Below, in pieces: positions 1 to 4,307 of a stretch of DNA of 6,250 nucleotides. Position numbers and translations under genes: made by a program. Source of the stretch: an uncultured Coriobacteriaceae bacterium (lineage in GTDB: Bacteria > Actinomycetota > Coriobacteriia > Coriobacteriales > UMGS124); NCBI GenBank assembly GCA_902783515.1, contig CACZRK010000141.1, forward strand, positions 1 to 6,250, in the 5' to 3' direction. Under the pieces are notes generated by a model. That model saw nothing but the letters and a program-made list of their open reading frames with translations. It was not told where the DNA came from and did no database searches. The stretch's first letter is position 1. Every line of letters begins with the position of its first letter.

Positions 1-502
1 CGCGGCGGCTCATCTCGGCGCCGCCGAGACGACCGGAGCACTGGTTGCGGATGCCGAGGGCGCCGGCCTTGCGGGCAGACTGGACGGCCTTGCGCATGGC
101 GCGACGGAACGCGACGCGCTGCTCGAGCTGCTCGGCGATGCTCTGGGCAACCAGGGTCGCGTCGAGCTCGGGGCGCTTGATCTCGATGACCTCGACGTTG
201 AGGTTGCCGCCGGTCACGCCGGCCACAGCCTCGAGGTCCTTGCGCAGGGTGTCGATCTCGGCGCCCTTGCGGCCGATCACGATGCCGGGGCGAGCGGTGA
301 AGATGATGACCTTCACCTTGTCGCCGGCGCGCTCGATCTCGACGCGGGACAGCGCGGCGTCCTTCAGACGCTTCTCAAGATACGCGCGGATGTCCAGGTC
401 GTTCTTCAGCGTGGTCTTGTAGTCCTTGCCGGCGTACCAGCGGGAGCGCCAGTTCTCGGTAGTTCCGAGGCGGAAACCAATAGGGTTGACCTTCTGACCC
501 AT
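1..502 (-). CDS. rpsC: Small-subunit ribosomal protein S3 (uS3), 3' end beyond window
   Basis: S3 sits in the head of the 30S subunit at the mRNA entry channel, where with S4 and S5 it contributes to mRNA helicase activity. My translation of the 167 codons present begins MGQKVNPIGFRLG, the classic S3 amino terminus. It continues through a type II KH domain whose GRKG loop is at residues 77-80, and into the start of the C-terminal domain (IRNQCSGRLGGAEMSRR at residues 151-167). The usual length is about 210-270 residues, so roughly 50-100 residues lie to the left of the window. The ATG at 502-500 is chosen because the protein begins exactly as the family does and an AAGGAGG Shine-Dalgarno lies at 519-513, inside the end of rplV. 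The gap to rplV is 5 nt, so the two are surely co-transcribed and probably translationally coupled. No frame break is seen. Truncation is a window effect. Confidence 0.97.
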   Translation of the reverse strand, partial: MGQKVNPIGFRLGTTENWRSRWYAGKDYKTTLKNDLDIRAYLEKRLKDAALSRVEIERAGDKVKVIIFTARPGIVIGRKGAEIDTLRKDLEAVAGVTGGNLNVEVIEIKRPELDATLVAQSIAEQLEQRVAFRRAMRKAVQSARKAGALGIRNQCSGRLGGAEMSRR

Positions 503-507
503 CGAGA

Positions 508-873
508 CTACGCCTCCTTCCGAGGAGCGACGACAACGGTGATGTGGCTCGAGCGCTTGAGGATGCGCGCGGCGGAACCCTTGGCGCGAGGACGGATGCG
601 CTTGAGGGTCGGGCCCTCGTCGACGTAGCACGTCTTCACGTACAGGTCGTCAGCGCGCATGCCGAAGTTGTTCTCGGCGTTGGCGATGGCGCTGTTGAGG
701 ACCTTCAGGATCGTCTCGGCGGCGTTGCGGTCGGAGAAGGCGAGGATGGTGCGAGCCTTGTCGACGTTCTTGCCGCGGATCAGATCGATGACGACGCGAA
801 CCTTACGAGGCGAGATGCGGACGTATCGAGCGACCGCGCGCGCCTCAACAACCTGCTTGTTCTCTTCAGTCAT
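508..873 (-). CDS. rplV: Large-subunit ribosomal protein L22 (uL22)
   Basis: L22 binds 23S rRNA and sends a long beta-hairpin into the polypeptide exit tunnel, where with L4 it forms the constriction sensed by stalling peptides and bound near macrolides. The 121-residue product fits the family's usual 110-130. The globular part contains ARYVRISPRKVRVVIDLIRG (residues 14-33). The tunnel hairpin spans about residues 84-106, with the basic tip KRIRPRAKG at 91-99, and the conserved end HITVVV is at 110-115. The start ATG at 873 lies only 2 nt after the rpsS stop. The nearest Shine-Dalgarno-like runs are poorly placed (AAGG about 14 nt upstream, AGGA only 1 nt away), so initiation is probably coupled to termination on rpsS. 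The stop is TAG at 510-508. No macrolide-type insertion or deletion in the hairpin is obvious by eye. Confidence 0.98.
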   Translation of the reverse strand: MTEENKQVVEARAVARYVRISPRKVRVVIDLIRGKNVDKARTILAFSDRNAAETILKVLNSAIANAENNFGMRADDLYVKTCYVDEGPTLKRIRPRAKGSAARILKRSSHITVVVAPRKEA

Positions 874-875
874 TC

Positions 876-1145
876 CTATTTGCCCTTACCTTCCGAATGG
901 CCACGGAACGTACGAGTCGGCGCGAACTCGCCCAGCTTGTGCCCCACCATGGACTCGGTGACGTACACCGGGACGTGCTTGCGGCCATCGTGAACGGCGA
1001 TCGTGTGGCCGACCATCTCGGGGAAGATCGTCGAGGAACGCGACCAGGTCTTGACGACCTGCTTGTCCCCAGACTCGTTCATCGCAACGATGCGGCTGAG
1101 GAGCCGTGCCTCGACATAGGGCCCCTTCTTGAGGCTTCTGCTCAT
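876..1145 (-). CDS. rpsS: Small-subunit ribosomal protein S19 (uS19)
   Basis: S19 lies in the head of the 30S subunit next to S13, near the A-site tRNA and intersubunit bridge B1a. The 89-residue product starts MSRSLKKGPYVEARLL and contains the diagnostic WSRSSTIFPEMVGHTIAVHDG stretch (about residues 34-54, with single variations) and the signature GHKLGEFAPTRTFRGH (residues 69-84), ending in a basic tail. Length matches the family's usual 88-95. The ATG at 1145 has an AAGGAG Shine-Dalgarno at 1160-1155. That site lies in the loop and 3' arm of a small AT-rich hairpin that also takes in the rplB stop codon, 21 nt upstream of the start. rplV follows after 2 nt. The gene belongs to the tightly packed rplB-rpsS-rplV-rpsC block. 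Confidence 0.98.
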   Translation of the reverse strand: MSRSLKKGPYVEARLLSRIVAMNESGDKQVVKTWSRSSTIFPEMVGHTIAVHDGRKHVPVYVTESMVGHKLGEFAPTRTFRGHSEGKGK

Positions 1146-1149
1146 AAGC

Positions 1150-1166
1150 TAAATCTCCTTTAAGAT

Positions 1167-1169
<3 letters not shown>
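1150..1169 (-). promoter_or_regulatory. Small hairpin holding the rplB stop codon and the rpsS Shine-Dalgarno
   Basis: On the transcript TAAATCT (1169-1163) is perfectly complementary to AGATTTA (1156-1150), with a 6-nt loop TAAAGG. The rplB stop TAA forms the start of the 5' arm. The rpsS Shine-Dalgarno AAGGAG (1160-1155) is split between the loop and the 3' arm. A ribosome finishing rplB would open the helix and expose the site, which suggests mild translational coupling. The stem is 6/7 A-U, so it is weak on its own. The pairing is seen in the sequence; the function is inferred. Confidence 0.4.
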
Positions 1170-1997
<828 letters not shown>

Positions 1998-2023
1998 TAC
2001 TTCTCCTCTCGTCCGATTGCCAG

Positions 2024-2102
2024 CGAGCACATGGGAGAGAGGGTAACCTCGTGCTCGTGACGCCGGACAACAACGGTTCCGGGTGTATCCATATAACACC
2101 CG
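2024..2102 (-). promoter_or_regulatory. Structured 5' leader of rplB with two hairpins and possible Shine-Dalgarno sequestration
   Basis: Two hairpins lie between the upstream terminator and rplB. The first pairs CGGGTGT (2102-2096) with ACACCCG (2086-2080) around a 9-nt loop. The second pairs CGAGCAC (2057-2051) with GTGCTCG (2030-2024). Directly stacked on it is GAGG (2050-2047) with CCTC (2042-2039) closing a UUAC tetraloop, leaving an 8-nt bulge. In competition with this inner helix, CCTCTC (2042-2037) can instead pair with GAGAGG (2010-2005), which covers the rplB Shine-Dalgarno (2007-2003). This is the geometry expected of a translational switch or a ribosomal-protein leader. The pairings are seen directly. 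Regulation, and any ligand such as L2 or L4, is inference. I see no clear promoter; TGTTATAT near 2099-2092 is only a weak extended -10 look-alike without a good -35. Confidence 0.45.
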
Positions 2103-2105
2103 ACA

Positions 2106-2143
2106 CAAAATAAGAGCACCGGAGCTTACGCACACTCCGGTGC
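2106..2143 (-). terminator. Intrinsic terminator between rplW and rplB
   Basis: On the transcript GCACCGGAG (2143-2135) pairs perfectly with CTCCGGTGC (2124-2116) around a 10-nt loop, followed by the U-rich tract UCUUAUUUU (2115-2107). Upstream CACAAA (2150-2145) can also pair with the tract and following bases (TTTGTG, within 2110-2103), the A-tract/U-tract arrangement common at rho-independent terminators. It begins 31 nt after the rplW stop. The U-tract is interrupted, so partial read-through is plausible. The opposite strand has no comparable U-tract, so it is not bidirectional. Confidence 0.82.
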
Positions 2144-2174
2144 CTTTGTGCCAAAAGAAAGGGAAACGCGAACG

Positions 2175-2474
2175 CTACGCCTGCTTGCCGAAGATCTCGA
2201 TGCTCTCACCCTCGGCGATGGTGACGACCGCCTTTTTCCAGGTGCGAGTATAGCCGGGCTGCATACGGACGCGCTTCGGCTTCGGCTTAACCCACAGCGT
2301 ATTCACACGCTTCACATGCACGCCGAAGATCTCCTCAACGGCACGCTTGATCTGGGGCTTGTCAGCCGTGCGAGCCACCTCAAACGTGTACTTGTTCATC
2401 TCCATCTTGTCAAAGGCGGCCTCGGTGACGACCGGTCGGACAATGATGTTGCGCGGATCGTAGATGTTAGACAT
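2175..2474 (-). CDS. rplW: Large-subunit ribosomal protein L23 (uL23)
   Basis: L23 sits at the exit of the polypeptide tunnel and is the docking site for trigger factor and the signal recognition particle. The 99-residue product has the usual length (95-105). It opens with YDPRNIIVRPVVTEAAFDKM (about residues 4-23) and has the family core FEVARTADKPQIKRAVEEIF (about 30-49) with VKRVNTLWVKPKPKR (53-67). The extended loop that reaches into the tunnel follows, and then the terminal strand AVVTIAEGESIEIF. The ATG at 2474 shares its A with the TAA stop of rplD (TAATG), and a GGGGAGG Shine-Dalgarno lies inside the rplD end, so the two are translationally coupled. It is the last gene before an intrinsic terminator, and so may close an rplC-rplD-rplW transcription unit. 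Confidence 0.98.
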   Translation of the reverse strand: MSNIYDPRNIIVRPVVTEAAFDKMEMNKYTFEVARTADKPQIKRAVEEIFGVHVKRVNTLWVKPKPKRVRMQPGYTRTWKKAVVTIAEGESIEIFGKQA

Positions 2475-3100
2475 TACGCCAGCACCTCCCCGAGGCGAGT
2501 CGCGACGGGCTCGGACAGCACGAGCACGTTGTTGTCGAGCATGAAATAGGTGTCGATCTCACGGTCGAAGAGCACCGTGACGGACGGGATGTTGCGGAAG
2601 GACAGCGCCGCGTCGATGGCGCCCTCGGGCAGCACGATCGTGACGCGCTTGTCGGCGATGCCGAGGTCCTTCAGGAACTTCACGGCGTCCTTCGTGCGGG
2701 GCTTCTCGAACGGGAACGCGTCGATCACGAGCAGCTCGTTGTCAGCCTTCTTGGCGGACAGGGCGCTGCGCATGGCGAGCTTGATCTCCTTCTTGTTCAT
2801 GCTGAAGGAGTGGTCGCGCGGGGTCGGTCCGAAGACGACGCCGCCGCCGCGCCACTGCGGGGCACGGATCGAGCCCTGACGGGCGCGGCCGGTGCCCTTC
2901 TGGCGCCACGGCTTCTTGCCGCCGCCGCTGACCTCGTGGCGGTTCTTCACCTTGTGCGTGCCCTGACGGTCCTTGGCCATCAGGTAGCGCACGCACTGGT
3001 GCATCACGGGCACGTTGGGAACGATGCCGTACACGGCGTCGTTCAGCTCGAGATCGCTGACCTTCGCGCCAGCGATGTTCTTGACTTCAATGGTAGACAT
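2474..3100 (-). CDS. rplD: Large-subunit ribosomal protein L4 (uL4)
   Basis: L4 binds domain I of 23S rRNA early in assembly, and its extended loop lines the exit tunnel opposite L22. The 208-residue product matches the family (200-220). The globular N-terminus is followed by the long basic loop at about residues 45-97, including GGGKKPWRQKGTGRARQGS (59-77) and the WRGGGVVFGP segment (83-92). A Rossmann-like C-terminal half then carries LLVIDAF and an ending typical of L4 (NNVLVLSEPVATRLGEVLA). The ATG at 3100 has AAGGAG at 3113-3108 with 7-nt spacing. It lies 45 nt after rplC and overlaps rplW by one base. In E. coli and relatives free L4 shuts off its own S10 operon through the leader RNA, which makes L4 the first regulator to test for the leader upstream of rplC. 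That link is inference here. Confidence 0.98.
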   Translation of the reverse strand: MSTIEVKNIAGAKVSDLELNDAVYGIVPNVPVMHQCVRYLMAKDRQGTHKVKNRHEVSGGGKKPWRQKGTGRARQGSIRAPQWRGGGVVFGPTPRDHSFSMNKKEIKLAMRSALSAKKADNELLVIDAFPFEKPRTKDAVKFLKDLGIADKRVTIVLPEGAIDAALSFRNIPSVTVLFDREIDTYFMLDNNVLVLSEPVATRLGEVLA

Positions 3101-3145
3101 TGTCTATCTCCTTCAGGCCTTATGGACGAATTCCACCAGGGCCCG

Positions 3146-3766
3146 TTAAGCCATGCGGACGATGACGAGGCCGTTCTTGGCACCGGGCACGGCGCCCTTG
3201 ACCAGGATGAGGTTCTGCTCCTCGTCCACGCGCACGACCTGAAGGTTGCGGACGGTCACGCGGTCGTCACCCATGTGGCCAGGCATCTTCACGCCCTTGT
3301 GGACGCGGCTCGGCGTCGAGCACTGACCGATGGAGCCGTGCTGACGGTAGTTGTGCGAGCCGTGCGTCTTGGGGCCGGCGTTGAAGTTCCAGCGGCGAAT
3401 CGTGCCCTGGAAGCCCTTGCCCTTGGAGCGACCGGTGACGTCGACGAGCTTGCAGTCGGCGAAGTTCGCGACGGTGACGGTCTCGCCGCACTCGTGGCTC
3501 TCGCCCTCCGGCACGTGGACCTCGCGGAGATAGCGAACCGGGGTCACGCCCGCCTTGGCGAAGTGACCGCGCATCGGCTTGGTGACATTCTTGATCTTGA
3601 TGTCGCCGAAGCCGATCTGAACGGCGCAGTACCCGTCAGATTCCTTCGTCTTGACCTGCGAGATAGCGCAGGGGCCGGCCTGGATGACGGTGACGGGCAC
3701 GACGTTGTCGTTGTCGTCCCACACCTGGGTCATCCCGATCTTGCGGCCGAGAATCGTATTGATCAT
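3146..3766 (-). CDS. rplC: Large-subunit ribosomal protein L3 (uL3)
   Basis: L3 is an early 23S rRNA binder whose loop reaches close to the peptidyl-transferase centre. The 206-residue product starts MINTILGRKIGMTQVWDD, as the family does. It has the signature VDVTGRSKGKGFQGTIRRW (residues 108-126) and the central extension with GSIGQCSTPSRVHKGVKMPGHMG (about 144-166), ending in the conserved LVKGAVPGAKNGLVIV. The usual length is 205-220. A GTG at 3778 in the same frame is rejected as the start because it lies inside the Shine-Dalgarno AGGTGAGG (3780-3773). The ATG at 3766 is 6 nt downstream of that site and gives the conserved N-terminus. The gene is the first after a strong terminator and a folded leader. 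In most S10 operons rplC follows rpsJ directly, without such an interruption. Confidence 0.98.
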   Translation of the reverse strand: MINTILGRKIGMTQVWDDNDNVVPVTVIQAGPCAISQVKTKESDGYCAVQIGFGDIKIKNVTKPMRGHFAKAGVTPVRYLREVHVPEGESHECGETVTVANFADCKLVDVTGRSKGKGFQGTIRRWNFNAGPKTHGSHNYRQHGSIGQCSTPSRVHKGVKMPGHMGDDRVTVRNLQVVRVDEEQNLILVKGAVPGAKNGLVIVRMA

Positions 3767-3783
3767 GACAATCCTCACCTCGA

Positions 3784-3833
3784 GCGGTCATGGAACCTTG
3801 GGAGGGCCCTTCCCTCCCTATCCAGCGGACCGC
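3784..3833 (-). promoter_or_regulatory. Long imperfect hairpin in the rplC leader, candidate ribosomal-protein leader RNA
   Basis: Three stacked helices form one stem on the transcript: GCGGTC (3833-3828) with GACCGC (3789-3784), TGGA (3824-3821) with TCCA (3794-3791), and GGGAGGG (3818-3812) with CCCTCCC (3806-3800) around a 5-nt AAGGG loop. That is 17 pairs, with internal loops of 3/1 and 2/5 nt. The base of the stem ends 3 nt before the rplC Shine-Dalgarno. There is no U-tract, so it is not a terminator. It occupies most of the sequence between the rpsJ terminator and rplC, so it would be at or near the 5' end of a transcript starting there. The fold is read from the sequence; a role in autoregulation, most plausibly by L4 or L3, is inference. 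No convincing promoter is visible just upstream. Confidence 0.5.
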
Positions 3834-3848
3834 GACCTATGCGTGCCA

Positions 3849-3894
3849 TAAAAAAAGGCACAGCTGGAGTATCTTACCGTACTCCAGCTGTGCC
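3849..3894 (-). terminator. Strong intrinsic terminator directly after rpsJ
   Basis: A perfect 15-bp stem is formed by GGCACAGCTGGAGTA (3894-3880) and TACTCCAGCTGTGCC (3871-3857) with an 8-nt loop, followed at once by seven U residues (3856-3850). It begins 12 nt after the rpsJ stop codon. This is a textbook rho-independent terminator on the minus strand only. Just beyond the U-tract, GGCAC (3847-3843) repeats the foot of the 5' arm and could pair with the 3' arm GTGCC, but with only 5 bp it cannot compete with the full stem without help. Confidence 0.92.
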
Positions 3895-3906
3895 GATCAA
3901 TGACGC

Positions 3907-4215
3907 CTAGAGCTTGATCTCAATATCCACTCCCGCGGGAAGGTCAAGACGCATGAGCGAGTCGACGGTCGAGGGGGTCGGGTCAAGAATGTCGATGAGA
4001 CGCTTGTGCGTGCGCATCTCAAACTGCTCGCGGGAGTCCTTGTTCACGTGCGGCGAGCGGATGACCGTGTAGAGCTTGCGCTCCGTGGGCAGCGGGATCG
4101 GACCGGAGACGCGGGCGCCCGTCTGCTGGGCGGTGTCGATGATCAGCTTGCTGGACTGGTCCACGACCTCGTGGTCAAAGCCCTTCAGACGGATCCTGAT
4201 CTTCTGGGAAGCCAA
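3907..4215 (-). CDS. rpsJ: Small-subunit ribosomal protein S10 (uS10 / NusE), TTG start
   Basis: S10 is a 30S head protein and, as NusE bound to NusB, part of the antitermination machinery of rRNA operons. From the proposed start the product is 102 residues, the standard S10 length. It reads (M)ASQKIRIRLKGFDHEVVDQ at the N-terminus, with the ribosome-embedded loop at about residues 37-70 (GPIPLPTERK, then SPHVNKDSREQFE at 54-66) and the conserved MRLDLPAGVDIEIKL end. No ATG or GTG lies at the expected position. TTG at 4215-4213 follows GGAGGT (4227-4222) with a 6-nt spacer, so TTG initiation is well supported. A longer in-frame TTG at 4281 would add 22 low-complexity Arg/Ala residues encoded by a GC-rich hairpin and is rejected. 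The gene lies 92 nt after fusA and is followed by a strong terminator, which makes it the apparent last gene of the str-type unit. Confidence 0.96.
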   Translation of the reverse strand: MASQKIRIRLKGFDHEVVDQSSKLIIDTAQQTGARVSGPIPLPTERKLYTVIRSPHVNKDSREQFEMRTHKRLIDILDPTPSTVDSLMRLDLPAGVDIEIKL

Positions 4216-4221
4216 CTTGTT

Positions 4222-4227
4222 ACCTCC
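4222..4227 (-). promoter_or_regulatory. Strong Shine-Dalgarno that fixes the TTG start of rpsJ
   Basis: GGAGGT is read on the minus strand at 4227-4222, six nucleotides before TTG (4215-4213). Its strength and spacing choose this rare start codon over the in-frame TTG at 4281. A strong site may offset the lower efficiency of TTG initiation. Confidence 0.8.
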
Positions 4228-4236
4228 AAAACGAGA

Positions 4237-4274
4237 GGGGGCGCGTCTGCGCGCGCACGCGTTCGCGCGCCCCC
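4237..4274 (-). promoter_or_regulatory. Very GC-rich hairpin between fusA and rpsJ
   Basis: GGGGGCGCG (4274-4266) pairs perfectly with CGCGCCCCC (4245-4237). The 20-nt interior is itself a run of mostly alternating G and C that can fold in several ways. UCUCGUUUU follows (4236-4228), then at once the rpsJ Shine-Dalgarno. The tail is too poor in U for a clear intrinsic terminator, but a weak attenuator or a leader structure for rpsJ is possible. The alternating purine-pyrimidine run (about 4242-4270, with interruptions) is also the kind of sequence that can adopt Z-DNA. The fold is seen; its function is not known. Confidence 0.45.
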
Positions 4275-4307
4275 GGTGCAATCGTTACCATCCTGCGGCG
4301 CGTGGCG

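Noticed and set aside
1998..2135. N-terminal extension of rplB by 46 residues
   Set aside because: The added sequence is Cys/Arg-rich, unlike any L2, and runs through leader hairpins and the end of the terminator region. The internal ATG at 1997 has a good Shine-Dalgarno and gives the conserved N-terminus.
3767..3778. GTG at 3778 as the rplC start
   Set aside because: The codon lies inside the AGGTGAGG ribosome binding site and adds four non-conserved residues before the family N-terminus.
3800..3818. GGGAGGG/CCCTCCC stem as a third terminator
   Set aside because: No U-tract follows on the transcribed strand, and it is the tip of a longer leader hairpin.
2810..3910. A 366-codon open frame on the plus strand opposite rplD, rplC and their gaps
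   Set aside because: It is antisense to two unmistakable ribosomal-protein genes, rich in Ala/Val/Asp/Leu as expected from the complement of GC-biased codons, crosses a terminator, and resembles no protein I recognise. Long antisense frames are common in high-G+C DNA.
4228..4274. Intrinsic terminator between fusA and rpsJ
   Set aside because: The stem is strong, but the tail UCUCGUUUU is broken by C and G and runs straight into the rpsJ Shine-Dalgarno. It is kept only as a hairpin of unknown role.
4216..4281. N-terminal extension of rpsJ from an upstream TTG
   Set aside because: It adds 22 Arg/Ala-rich residues encoded by the GC hairpin and would place the strong Shine-Dalgarno inside the coding region. 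S10 is normally 102 residues, as obtained from the TTG at 4215.
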